Positions 42,960 through 55,079 of a DNA stretch of 64,000 nt are shown here, in pieces. Both the position numbers and the translations under genes were made by a program. The notes below the pieces were generated by a model. That model ran no database searches. It saw only the letters and a list, made by a program, of their open reading frames with translations, and was not told the origin of the DNA. Source of the stretch: Paramyrothecium sp. XJ0827 (taxonomy: Eukaryota; Ascomycota; Sordariomycetes; Hypocreales; Stachybotryaceae). The stretch lies in contig JAJFPB010000003.1 in the NCBI GenBank assembly GCA_020881915.1, positions 558,001 through 622,000 on the forward strand, given 5' to 3'. The stretch's first letter is position 1. Every line of letters begins with the position of its first letter.

Positions 42960-45145
42960 ATGATGGGTATCTCCGGGTCAATGTCTCAGGGGGCACTGTT
43001 CAATGCACAGGCCACAAGGAAATCTGAGGCGAATCAAATACTATGGAAAATATATCAATCGCCCCATAGAGACAGGCACGGCGTCATCGAAGGCTGCTCA
43101 TGCTCGCGCTGCACAAGAATTGCGATGGGATGGAACATGTGTCTATACTACATCGACTGCGATGGACAAGAGTTCCGCGTAATTGGCAAATCCATCTGCA
43201 TACCGTGGTTTGAAGGCGAGCGCGATATAACAGAGCTGCCACTCTATCCCGTTCGATACCTAAAAGTTGAGAGAGCCGTCGTGGCTGCAGCACAGCACGA
43301 AGGACAAAAGTTCAAGCAACTCCTCGACCTAAAGAAAAGGTACGCCTTTTACCATAGCCGGACATTTATCACGACCCCTGTGGGAGGCTTGGTCAATGAT
43401 AAGCATGGAAGAGTCCAAACGAGCCCTGATTTCATTGAGAGCGAGATCATTGTCGATTTCGAGGAAGCTTTCAACAATGACCAATCCAGGAGGCCAGAGC
43501 CACTTACTTGCAACGAAAGCCCTCACTCCCTCATGATTGTGGGAAACAGTTCCCTTGAAAGAATGGAAAGATGAAGGACGTACGCAGCTGAAGGAGGTAT
43601 GGAAAGAAAAAGTGGTTGTTGACGACGGCGTCGACAGGTGCCAGACCAACGATTATGTCAAGTCGGACGCACTTTTTAGCAAAGAACGTGGTGTCGAGGC
43701 TAGCGATATGATGGGCAGCGACCTGGCGCTCTTACAAAGAAGCCTATTTGCGTACGCCCTGTGGGAGCAGCGGTTTGTCCAAGTCGACGTTCGTGATGTT
43801 CAGTTGCGAGAGAACAAGGACAAGGACACGGCACTGGAAAGGCTTCAGATCCACACGGATCATAAGATGCAGATACAGTCGATGGTATATACGCAATTCA
43901 AGAGGGGTTCGTACGAGCACAACGGCGACCCCAGCCTCGGGACGCAAGACTTGATCAGAGGCAAGGGCAAGGGAATCGTAGGTAGTCCTTTGGTTTGGTG
44001 TTCCAGATATGGGTAAAATTGCAACTGCCGAAGCAATAACCCAAAAGTTTGAGAGGCCCTTGTTTCCCATCACCTGCGGCGACTTGGGTTTCACGCCTAC
44101 GAGCGTGGAGAGATCGCTGACTAAGATCTTCCGGCTCGCCCACGTTTGGGACCGTGTGCTGTTGCAGGATGAGGCAGATGTGTTCGTGACGCAGAGGGAC
44201 AGAAAGGACTTGGAGAGGAATTCTCTCGTTTCTGGTGAGTCATAGAGAGGCCAAATCGTATGGTCATTTGCTGAACTGGACGCAGTGTTCCTTCGCATGC
44301 TCGAGTACTACAACGGTCTCTTATTCTTAACTACGAATCAGCCGGGTGTACTAGATAAAGCCATCAAGTCTCGCGTCCATCCCAACCTACAATACAAGTT
44401 CTTGGACGAGACACAGATGATTGGCATCCTCAGTAACAACATCCAACGCCTCAGAAAAATCGAAGAGCAGGCTGCCACGACGCCGGGCCACGACAAGCTG
44501 TATATTGACGAGGACGACATCCTCAGGTTTTCACAGACTCACTTCCGGAGCCACACGGATAGCAACGGCAGGTGGAACGGCCGCCAGATTCGCAACGCTT
44601 TCCTCATTGCGTCCTCGTTAGCTCACTACCAGGGAGACATGGGCGAGAAGCGCGAAGGCCTGCAGAAGCAACTGACCTCGAGGCATTTTCAGAGGGTCGA
44701 GGAGACGACGACCAAGTACGACAGTTATCGTTCAAAGTGTCTGGGGCAGACAGATAGCGAGTTCACCCTTGACCGATTTGAGCGGGTTGATGAGGTGGCC
44801 CAGCAACACGTCTCTTACGGCAACATACATGATCAGAATCAGTTTCTAGGCGAAGTCCCTGGCCCAGGACACTTGACCAGGCAGGCAAGCTTGCCGTGGC
44901 AACACCCTGCACAAATGCAGACTACTTCATCACCGAACATGGGATGGGCCAATGGTACTCAGCGTGCCACAGTGTCCCAACACCATTCGGTTGAGCAGCC
45001 TTACATGCCACCTCCTGGTCAGGTGCAGTCTTCTTATGGTCAGAACTCGCGGAGCTCAACACCGATCCATCAGCCTCAAATGCAAAGCCCTTTGTTTCAA
45101 CAGCCCCAGGGTCCTCTAGCCAACTTACAACAAACCGTAGCTTGA
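42960..45145 (+). pseudogene. Broken AAA+ ATPase with fungal N-terminal domain
   Basis: The first part resembles the N-terminal domain of a large fungal AAA ATPase family: YYIDCDGQEFRVIGKSICIPWFEGERDI, then LPLYPVRYLK. The frame shifts near 43540 and again near 43981. At the second site GTAG is tandemly doubled (GTAGGTAG). After that the protein reads FGVPDMGKIATAEAI, where a Walker A GxxGxGKT is expected; the Thr/Ser is lost. Walker B survives (VLLQDEADVF), as do the sensor and arginine-finger region (LTTNQPGVLDKAIKSRVHP) and an intact 51-bp intron (about 44240-44285). The tail is Gln/Pro-rich. The frame breaks and degenerate P-loop argue that it is not a working ATPase, although sequencing error could explain one break. 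Confidence 0.7.
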
Positions 45146-47849
45146 TCAAAGCTTTCGCCATAGAGATGATGTGCTTTGCGAACATCGTTTCAGAGTTATC
45201 ATTCCAACTAACTCCGACACTTTGAATGAACATGATATTATCGCCTGAGCAGGCCGGCTCAATCAATTCCCGGTCCTTCCAATATTCTTGGGGACGCCCA
45301 AACGATCATCGAGATTCAGTGTACATCTGGGCGGAACGGAAAGATTGACGGTCAGAATGTGAGCTGGATGCTTACCAGAATACAGAATTGCATTGTCCCA
45401 ACAATGACTAGTCATGTTGGGCTACTCTCACGGGATGTTTGTCTCAATTTGGTGGCTGAAAACGTGTTCATTCTCCAGGTTCTTCATCAAGAATATTGTG
45501 CTCAATCTCCGGTTGCTTGTTCTCAGCTGTCATGCTGGGCATGGAAGGCAGTTCTTGGCGTGAAGACGTACTTGTGATGGGTTCAGCTCCGCGCTATCTG
45601 CGAGCAACATTGCCGCACGAGACCGTTAAGCAGGCGCTTATCGACGGCGTAAGATGATGAGTTGAAGCAGTAAGCCAATTGTTTGTCAAGTCTGATCTCA
45701 CTGTTTGCCTGGAGAAGGCCTGGTGGCGTGCACCGTCCGGATATTCACCGTGCTTGACTGGTTTCCAGACTGAGCAATTTTATGCGGCCGGGCCTCAACG
45801 TCTTTGAAGTATACCTGACCAATGAGCAAGTGAATTGGGAATGCATGCTGTGAAACATCGTGGTTTTGTTGCCGCACTGTTATGCAGGTCTACCGCCAAA
45901 ATTCTTTAGCCGTCCGGAACGGATACGTCAACTATCGACGGGGAGCCGGGTGACGTCCGCTGGGCTCACCAGGCGCCTACTCCAGGAATACGCCAAGTTT
46001 CTGCTTCCTGCAAGCCATGTTCTTGACGCCGTGTTCAGCTTTCCCATTCTTCGGTGAGACGGTCCGCTGGTGTCGAGTTCCAACGTGGGTTTACTTTTGA
46101 TCATCGTTAAGGTAGGAACCAGACTCTATTGCTAATTGAACTCGTAACCGCACATAATAATTGCGTGGAAGTTCCTGACACAGAGGCTTCTACTTCATGA
46201 CTGCGCATTCCCACTCGTTGCTTGTTTTCCGCCACGATGCAGCAACCTCCGCAAGGCGTTGCACATGGTCCACTGCTGCTGCAGGGATTGCATGACCGGC
46301 TTGGCCCCAGTGGGGCAAAAATGCCTGATATTGACGGCTTTGAAGCTATGACCGGCAGGCTGTGGCTGCTCCCGAAGCTAAGCATGTTCCCCGGCGCTTA
46401 TTCGCCTCCCATCAAAACAGTGCACTTTCAACGTTTTGCTTCTTTCGGTCGCGGATGTTGCCGGAGAGCGTCTTTTCCCGGCAACGAGTCATGCGGACTG
46501 ATTCGCTATGAGAAAGCTGTCAGTTTTTCTGAAATCCACAAGTCAGTCATGTTTGCGTGGCCGGTTGGGGCGCATGGAGTCGCATTAACGTCCGCCGAAA
46601 GGCTGATGCTGGTCTTTGTGGCGTCAATGTCTTACTTGAACATTTTCGCGTCTGTCAACGCCAACGGCGGTCATCTGCAGTACTGAAGAGGTCAAATGAT
46701 CATGACTTCTCGTAAGCAAGACTGCCCGGTCAATACGTGTCAAAGACACGAAGGACAAACACAAGGTAGAAAACAGGCGCCTAAGATCGTGTAATCTTTC
46801 TTCTTGTGTAACGAATTGATTATATTCTTCATAGCAATCAACTGTGGTCGGTCACGATGGCAGGCCACCTGCAGCGGGACCAGCTTTGGGAGACATACAT
46901 GGCATACAAATCACAATCTTCAGCCTAGAAGAGCGGCGGGTCCTGGCATGTCTCGCTTTTGGGGCCTACACCGCCGCGTGTGCTTTCCTTGAGACTCAAC
47001 ATGTCCTCTCAAGGCAAGGCATGTTGGACCCTAAGCTCTGCACGTTTTTTTAACCTCCTCTTGTATGGCCAGCTTTCATGTCTTACGGCTGAGGTCTACC
47101 GCATGAAGGAAGCTCATACACCCTTAATTGGCCTCATATCGAATAACGCCATTTACTTCACTCGGTCGAGGCTTACACAAGGCCGGTCAACCACATCCAT
47201 GGTTGCTTACGGCCACAATTAAAGTCAGGCAGAACACAATGATGAGTATCCTATTTTTCAAAATAACTTGACATCCCATCCTTCATCGAAGTACATTCAG
47301 TTGATGTCCATGAGCATTGAAGTCGTTAAAACATCACGAAAACCTTATCGGGACTAACTGGTCGTTGAGAGCGTGGCTCGGCTTTCGAATTACGTATGGC
47401 AGATCCGGCAACTTCGTTAAGCTTGTTCCAATATGCATCTTTACAGCTTGAAGACAGCCATTGGCTATTAGTCTCCGGGATAATCCATGACCCTGGATAC
47501 TAGCGCCTCAGCTAACCGGAAGTCTGCATATTCGACTATCAAGCTAGAAGTGCTCTATCCCAACGAGGACACCAACCTTCCTCGAATTATGATAGCTGAG
47601 AATTATGCCATCTCCATCCAGTAACGGAGCGGCTGGAAACCACGCTAAGAATTTTTGTTGTACTTCCACGATGGAGGCAAAGAACTTAGATGAATGCGAC
47701 CGGGGGCTTTAACCTCTGGTATATAAAGAGATTCAATTCTGCCGTGAGATCCAGAAGATATCCGGAGCATCAGCCATCTTTCATTCCCTTCCAAAGCCTC
47801 AACTTCAGCTTCATCTCTGCTCTACCTGGCAACTCTGCACGCATACAAG
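45146..47849. other. Gene-poor 2.7 kb
   Basis: No recognisable gene on either strand. The longest frame (46222-46686, plus, 154 aa) has no family features. A TATA box TATATAAAG at 47720-47728 lies 122 bp before the next ATG and probably serves it. Confidence 0.55.
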
Positions 47850-48640
47850 ATGAAGTTCTCAAACGTTCTCATCTTTGCTTCCTGCGCGTTCGCCGCGCCT
47901 TCCTTTCTCTCTTCGGAGAAGCACGATCTCTCCGAAAAGCGCCATGAGCTCGTCGAGAAGCGCTTTGAGCTTGTGGAGGAGCGACAACTGCCCCTGCCCC
48001 TGCCCATCGCCGACCTCATTGAGCTTATCGAGGAAACTCTCGCAACTGTGACGGACACTGTTGAGGGCCTTAGTAAGACTTTCTGGTTGAACATTACGTT
48101 GAGGAGTTTCTCTAACCAATGGTGTCGATAGTTACTACTCTTCAGGACATCATCGCAGGAACCGTCGAAGATGCCGCTGCTACGTTGGAAGGCCTCTTGG
48201 GAACAATTACCGGTCTTGCCACCACCCTGACCACCCTTGCTACAACTATCCTTGCTCTCCTGACTACCGTTCTCTTGTCGATCCCTCTTCTCACTTTGAC
48301 TCAACTTCAAACTCTTATCGACGCACTGACCGGTCTTACTGGCCTTCTTGGTAGCCTCACAACTCTGCTGGGCCTGGCCTCTGAGCTCTCCGATAGCCAT
48401 CAGGACATCATTTCAGTGCCCCTGGACACCATCCTCGGTGTTCTTCCCACTCTGCTCACAGTTCTCAGCACCTTGACCACTGCAATCACGCTTCCTGCCA
48501 TCCTTCTCGGTGCAGTTCTCGGCAGCCTGACCGCCGCCATCACTGGTCTGGTCGGAACCCTCACATCAGTCGCCCTGGCACCCCTAGCTATCGTTCTAGG
48601 CCTTCTTGGCACCCTGCTGAGCTTACTCAATGGCCTCTAA
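47850..48640 (+). CDS. Secreted hydrophobic Leu/Thr-rich protein with KR-spaced repeats
   Basis: Exons 47850-48072 and 48132-48640 give 243 aa. The signal peptide MKFSNVLIFASCAFAAPS is followed by a short charged segment in which a 7-residue unit repeats: HDLSEKR, HELVEKR, FELVEER. The KR pairs could be cut by a Kex2-type protease. The rest is almost entirely Leu, Thr, Ile, Gly, Ala and Val (for example ATTLTTLATTILALLTTVLL). It is organised as repeating amphipathic or membrane-like stretches and has no Cys, so it is not a hydrophobin. I recognise no family. Surface activity or cell-wall coating is possible but unproven. It is flanked by long gene-free regions. Confidence 0.75.
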
Positions 48641-50574
48641 GGGTTGAGACTCTCAGCAGGTTGATTACATGATCACAAGAGTTGGGTTTATGGCGAAGGA
48701 TACTTGAGGGCAGAGTTGGTGACTCTAACCTTGGGGAACTGAGGGAGATCCTTGGACGCGTACAAGGGGCTTCCTGCTGATGGGGCTTTGGACGGGCAAC
48801 GTCCCTTTCTTTTGTTTCAAGTCGCTCATTACTGAATCAGGCGTCATACACGATAGCCGCCGTTGTTTTCATCTCAAGTTAGCTCAATCAACAATCTTCG
48901 AAGGCCAAGTTCGTTCAGTTCGTTCGACAGTGAAGTATGACAAGTGATGTCTCCTGTTTCTTTTAGGCAACCACAATAGTCCTCTCCCCTTAAATGAACT
49001 TCCTAACAGGTCGAGCTTTCGTTGAGTTGGGCATTCCGCGCTGAGCCCTAGGTTTCGGAACAGGACGAAGCCTGATATGCTATTACATAGGATTTTTGCG
49101 ACATAGAGGTACGTCTCAGGCCTTCCTCTCTTGGGTACTGCTATGGATTGAGGCCTAAACTTGCCTGTGAATCCTAAAATCTCTATTTGGAAGTAACAAA
49201 AGGTGTCATGAATGCGAAACTTGACTCTTTGGGTTTCGATAAGCATGGAACCAAGAAGATCTTTCGTCTCGTGAATGAAACTCCTCATAAGCCCCATCAC
49301 AAGTCTTTTGAGCAGTGTCTCTACCACGATGATGCATCCTTTATTAGGCTTTCTGGCTTGGGTGGCTCAAATAAGTCGCCATCTACTGGAGTCAGCGGGT
49401 TCGTTTATTCATTTGCGAATGTGTGGTGAAGACCATTCGTCTCAATCCACCAGCTCCTTCATGTAACCAGAATGCATGGGATTGGTCTGCAATGAAGAGT
49501 CGGGTAACTCCCCTACCCCCCGGCTCCCTGTTTTGGTGTGTGTGAGTATTGGTTTTCTTGAATGGACTTTCAAACAGGCCATTCTTCAAAACTATGCGGG
49601 TCCTACACTTATGCCGACTGAAGAGTTTATTGAGCAAAGCGCACAAGGATGGGTGCGTACGATCATTAGCACACGACGGAGTCGCAACACAGGAGCTTAG
49701 ATGGCAATAGGCTGAGCTAGGATCTCGTTAGCGCGCGGATCTAGCTCTGCCAAGGCGGCCAAGAGATGCCGAGTGATCACCCGGGAGAAATATCAATGGG
49801 CCTTCCGCCTTGACTTGACTTGACTAGACAGAGCAAAAAATCATGAAATCGAAGTTTAGGTTGAATGGGTTGAAGTGTAAAATAATCCACTCTCAAGAGC
49901 ATATTTTGACGCAATCAGGGGGGAAACAATTATATGACCAAAACTGGTATCTTCGGGATGGACCGACCACCCGAGAAAAAGTTTTCGAGTTGGGCCGGTG
50001 CCATTCAAGTTTGCCAAATAGGGCAAAGACGTGGATCAATCTAATCTAATCCATCGGATCAGATAAAAAGCTCATGCGGACCCCTTTCGTAAAGCACGAA
50101 TAGAATGCATGCTATGACCCTAAGTCTCGGTCACCTCGGGTGCGTGGTATAACCGACATCAAAGAGTGGCGCCAGTGGAGCCTGTAAAGACTTAGCTTTT
50201 CGTCAAGGTCAGGCCATGTAAGCCCGGTTCTACCCACATGGCTCAGGCCTCGCGGTGTATTCTCCAATGATCAAGCAGGATGGGTTGTCGGTGGCTCTGG
50301 TTCCCTCGGAGAAAACACCTGTTGTACTCAGCTCGACTGTCGAGGCCGAGAACTTGTCCTGTTCAAGTCTAGTACACTCTTCCAAATTCCATCTTCTCTG
50401 GCAGAGACAGCATCTTCAAGTTCGTAGTGGAACACAAAGTGGAACCCGCTTACATTTCTGGGCAGGCATCGTGTCGCGTAAATAGATGGCCAGGGCCTTG
50501 TCTTTCGACTTCTTTGGTCTTTAGAAGTACTCTCTAGCAGAAAAACCTTGGCTGCGTCATACCAGACAGCCACG
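48641..50574. promoter_or_regulatory. Gene-poor region with a GATA-type iron box
   Basis: No supported gene. ATCAGATAA at 50058-50066 matches ATCWGATAA, the site of the fungal iron regulator SreA, 509 bp before the siderophore transporter ATG. A short TTGACTTGACTTGAC microsatellite lies near 49812. Confidence 0.5.
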
Positions 50575-52531
50575 ATGGTCTCCCTACCGAAACTTCGTCC
50601 CCCATTCCGCCGTGCGACAACGAGCGAAGTCGCTACTGAAATCGCAGTGAGTACGGCTGTCGAGGGCAACAAAGACACTTTAGAGAACGGGAGTGAGCCT
50701 CAGAAACCGTCAGCGGATCTGCTCAGCGAAGACATACAACAAGGCGTCCAAAATGTCGAAGCCGTAACATTGACATGGTCCAAAAAGGCGTTGGCTGCTG
50801 CCTTCATCAAGTGAGTGTTCGCAGTCATCGTCGACCGGCGAAGAATCAGTTCGATTAACACCGCATTAGCATGTGGCTGCTGTACTTTGTGAATGGGTTC
50901 CAGTCCTCGATTCTTTACAACTTGATTCCTTTTGCGACGAGCGATTTCGAAAGTCACTCATTGCTAACCGTCATCTACATCGTCGCCAACGCCATTTCCG
51001 CCGCTGTATACATTCCGCTTGCGAAAATCCTGGATGTCTGGGGTCGCGCTGAAGGATACCTCGTCATGGCATGTCTGGCGACTCTTGGCCTGATCCTAAT
51101 GGCCACCAGTCATGGGCTTTCTAGCTTCTGCGCTGCCTATGTAAGAATTCTAACTACACTGAGGTCAAAGTCCTTGCCTGGCTCAGACTGACGCCAGTTG
51201 GTTAGGTGTTTTACTCTGTCGGGTTCGGAGGCATGACCTATTGCATCGACGTTATCACGGCCGACTCCTCCAAGCTGAAGAATCGAGGCCTGGCCTACGC
51301 CTTCACGTCCTCGCCATACATCATCACCGCCTTCGCCGGCCCCAAAGCTTCAGACGACTTTCTCAATCATCTGAACTGGCGTTGGGGTTTCGGGTGTTTT
51401 GCCATCATATTTCCGGTTGTCGCCGCCCCGTTGTTCATCTTATTGAAGATGAATCTTCGAAAAGCGGAAAGACAAGGACTGTTGGTGAGAGAAAAAAGTG
51501 GCCGCACCTTGCTGCAGAGCCTATGGCATTATACGGTGGAGTTTGACGGTCAGTAGTTCCTTCTTCTGCTACGGAAAGTATGCATTAACTGGTTCATAGC
51601 CGCTGGTGTCCTTCTTTTCGCTATCGGCTTGACCGTCTTCCTCCTTCCATTCACTCTCGCCGACAGCGCACCTAATGGATGGAAATCTGGATACATCATT
51701 GCTATGATTGTGGTTGGATTTGTCCTCCTTGTCGCTTTTGGCCTTTACGAATCATTCATCGCCCCAACAGCTTTCTTCAAGTACGAGTTGCTGAAAGATC
51801 GAACAGTTATTGGCGCATTTATGTTGGATGGCACCTACCAGGTCTCTTATTACTGCTGGAATAATTATTTCACTTCTTTCTTGCAAGTCGTCAACAACTT
51901 AACGGTAGCTGAAGCGGGATATGTTAGCAGCACGTTTGATGTCGTCTCAGGAGTGTTATTGCTTTTCGTTGGCTATTTGATCCGGAGGACAGGGCGGTTT
52001 AAGTGGTTGCTATATTTCGCCGTTCCTCTGTACATCTTGGCTCAAGGTCTGATGATACACTTCCGCAACCCTAACGGCTACATTGGATACATCGTCATGT
52101 GTCAGATTTTCATATCGGTTGGTGGAAGCATCTTCATCATCATTGAGCAATTGGCCATGCTTGCCGCCGTTGATCACCAGCATGTCGCCGCAGCTCTAGC
52201 CCTCTTGTACGTCGTTGGAAATGTCGGTGGCGCTATTGGCAATACAGTATCGGGAGCGATCTGGACCAACACTTTCAAGAAGGCCCTACAGAGACGTCTC
52301 CCGGAGTCGGCCCTTTCCGACCTAGACACGATTTACTCCGACCTGCCAACGCAGCTCAGCTATGCCGTTGGGACTCCTGAGAGACTGGCGATACAAGAGG
52401 CTTACGGCTATGCCCAGACGAGGATGCTTGCTGCTGGAACCTGCATCATGGGTCTATGTTTCATCTGGGTGTTTATGATTCGCAATATCAACGTTTCGAA
52501 GGTGGCACAGGTGAAGGGAACAGTCTTTTAG
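50575..52531 (+). CDS. MFS siderophore-iron transporter (SIT/ARN type)
   Basis: Exons 50575-50810, 50870-51140, 51206-51548 and 51600-52531 give 593 aa. After a 90-residue hydrophilic N-terminus the transmembrane part begins MWLLYFVNGFQSSI. It shows the family features IYIVANAISAAVYIPLAKILDVWGRAEGY (motif A region), YSVGFGGMTYCIDVITADSS, AYAFTSSPYI, LNWRWGF and, in the C-terminal half, TYQVSYYCWNNYFTSFLQVVN. Length and about 14 segments fit the SIT family (14 TMS), which takes up ferric siderophores by proton symport. No siderophore synthetase or ornithine hydroxylase is nearby, so it may scavenge another organism's siderophores. An ATCAGATAA box upstream fits iron control. Confidence 0.92.
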
Positions 52532-54239
52532 TTTTGGTGAATATTATTTGTAGCCATCGGGGAATTTAGAAATGAAATTTACTTGATCACTATCTAGCAT
52601 TATTGTGGTATGTGCTTCCTCTTTCTTGTACATTTGAAACTGGTTCTCTGGAATTTCGGATATATCCATCATCCCGCTGCAACAAACTCGAAGATTGAAG
52701 GTGTAGATGGGTAATCGACAGTAACCTGAAGCTCTCACCCTATTCCGGGAGAACCTGGGGAGCATGCAAGAGTTCGTGATGCCTGGGACTGCCTGTGAAG
52801 GCCAAATCTTCAGGATCAATTCAAGAACATTATCGTTTTTAATGGCGTGAGGCGCCGGATTTTTCTCTCACCTTTTTGAATAGCTGACATTGTGTATTCA
52901 CATGACTTGAGAGGAGACATAGAGCAGGACGGAGGCGATAAAACCCAAGCAGCGATAGCAATAATTTCCTCTTATTCTCTGAGAAGAGGAACTACTTGGA
53001 AACCACCATGGACGAGAGCAATGAAGAGTTGGATTTCCGGTTTGCTTACTTGAGTACTAGCCGCAATCGCTTCAAAGCTTCTTCGGTACTACTTCTCTAG
53101 TTGAGCGAGATTGGAATGTTAGGAGAAAAAATACCATCATAATCTGTTCCCCCTCCAGCTCGCATGGGTCAATCATTTTGTCTTCATTCAATATATGTAC
53201 AATGTGTAAAGTTCTGCAGGCCTCATGTCTAGTCGTATTGGTTCTTGGTTACCTCCATTGTTCTCAGCTGCGTGCCAAGAGCCTTGGAGTCCAGTGGAAA
53301 TGCGCATTTGTTATCAGTTTGTATTTTGTTCTACTCCCATGAACTTGTTGCTGTCGTCAAAAGACAGGGCACAAAATATTTTTCTAGTCATGATAGGTCC
53401 TACGACACAATCAACCTCTGCATTGACTTTTCAGAGTCGCGACGTTTTCCATCCGGGCTCTAGGGTATGTATATGCCCAGTGGTGTTTCGGATAGAGGGT
53501 CGCGAGTGTCAATCGACGTCCAATCTTAAATGACCTTGGCAAGGTACGGCCACGGGAGCCAAAGTGGAAAGTGGATCTGAAGTAGGTGGGGGCGCTCTCA
53601 TTTTATCACGCAGGGGCCGATGAGGTTGCGATACAGTCAGCGGTTGATGATATGGGTCGATAGATCTGGAACCTTTGTTCATGCTGTCAAGAAGAATACC
53701 TCGTCTGAGAATGAGATGAATCTTCTCTCATCGAGTAGACACTATCTCGCGTTAAAGACACAATCTGCCGTCACGTAAGTCCAGCCGCATCCCGCTCTGT
53801 TGACGCCAAAGGGGTCATACATCCCGGAAGGGACCCATCATCGTTTCAGGCTAACCAGCCGACCGGGTTCACACCCCGGCAGGTGGAGCACGAGCTATGA
53901 TAATGGCCTAGGGCGGGATTGGCATCGGATTAACGGCACCAAGATCTGGTCGGGGCTCCCGTCACAAAACTTGAGCGACTCCCAGGTGTGGTGATGCTGG
54001 GTCAGGCTTCTTGTCCCACGAGAGCTTCTTCCTTCGCAGGGCCGGCGCAAACGAGGGCTTCTCCCTGACGTTCATTCAACACGTTCATTATTTTGTACAT
54101 TCGTTTAATTCAGGTCGAACCTTCGTTGAACAACTCATTTCCGACCAGGCGTCGCCTCCAGTCCATTCAATACCCGCATTGAGCCATTCTGTCGATATCA
54201 ACTATCCAGGAACCGCGATCATCAATTCAGCTCGCCACA
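52532..54239. other. Intergenic, no gene seen
   Basis: A 1.7-kb stretch with only short open frames and no recognisable domains. The C/T-rich last 100 bp probably form the 5' leader of the next gene. Confidence 0.5.
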
Positions 54240-55079
54240 ATGCATCCTTCTTACGTTCTTGCCTGGGCACTGCCCATTGCAGCAGCCGAGTCCTGCGTTT
54301 CAGTTATTGCCAAGACGCACACGTTCACTTCCATCGTCACTACCGTTCAATTCACGACCATCCCGAACGAAAGCTGCATCAACAGCGTGCCTACGACTGC
54401 TGTGATACCTGCCGACGACCCGCTGCTTTCCACGACTCAAGTTGCTCCGATTCCTACGAAAGACGTCCGTCCTGAAGAACCGGATTTACAGCCAATCGTT
54501 CCAGGCGCGCCCAGCTCTCTTGGCCAGTCTGCCGAGCCGTGCTCCTCAAGCGATATACCTTTCCCACCACTGGGCCCTACCATCATCACTACTGCCATCA
54601 CGCCCTCAGCAGCCCACCCTGTGCCTACCAACGGCGCCATTGATGGCGGTCTGGTCAACCCCGTTCCATCAATCAGCTCGGCCGACGTGAACCCACCGAT
54701 CGCCTCGAGCGGCCAGCCACCAGTCATTCCGACAGATGTGCCAACTATTATTACCACTGCCATCACGCCTTCTGTGGTCTACCCGAAACCCTCAGAGGTA
54801 CCTGAAGTGAAGCCGCCCGTTGTGCCAGGAGGAGACGCACCCGGACTTCCTGATGCCGGAACCACCATTACCACTGTCATCAAGCCGTCCCTGGTCAAGC
54901 CAATTCAGACTAAGCCCTCTACCGATGCGGACCTGCCACTCGTCACTAGTGTCGAACCGGCCGAGACCGCGACTGGAGTATCTCCAACCATAACGACAGC
55001 CATTACCCCTTCCATCGTCAAGATCATCCCCTCACAAAGCGTTGTTCGCGTTCTACCATTCCAGAACGCCGGGTTCTAA
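54240..55079 (+). CDS. Secreted/cell-wall Pro-Ser-Thr-rich repeat protein
   Basis: A single exon of 279 aa. A short hydrophobic start (MHPSYVLAWALPIAAAES) fits a signal peptide. Two Cys follow (SCVSV, SCINS). The remainder is Pro/Thr/Ser/Ile-rich with four copies of a unit around PTIITTAITPSxxxP: at about residues 115, 165, 210 and 255, in the variants PTIITTAITPS (twice), TTITTVIKPS and PTITTAITPS. Spacing is about 45-50 residues. No GPI-type C-terminus is obvious. Proteins like this are usually heavily O-mannosylated and surface-bound. I know no named family. Confidence 0.7.
   Translation: MHPSYVLAWALPIAAAESCVSVIAKTHTFTSIVTTVQFTTIPNESCINSVPTTAVIPADDPLLSTTQVAPIPTKDVRPEEPDLQPIVPGAPSSLGQSAEPCSSSDIPFPPLGPTIITTAITPSAAHPVPTNGAIDGGLVNPVPSISSADVNPPIASSGQPPVIPTDVPTIITTAITPSVVYPKPSEVPEVKPPVVPGGDAPGLPDAGTTITTVIKPSLVKPIQTKPSTDADLPLVTSVEPAETATGVSPTITTAITPSIVKIIPSQSVVRVLPFQNAGF

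Noticed and set aside
46222..46686. 154-codon open frame in the gene-poor region
   Set aside because: No signal peptide, domain or repeat, and Trp/Met/Phe-scattered composition typical of chance frames; no supporting promoter or splice context.
49812..49830. TTGACTTGACTTGAC short tandem repeat
   Set aside because: Only three units; ordinary microsatellite.
53800..53900. tRNA-like T-arm CCGGG-TTCACAC-CCCGG
   Set aside because: The 7-nt loop lacks the conserved A after TTCR, and no acceptor, D or anticodon stems can be folded around it at tRNA spacing.
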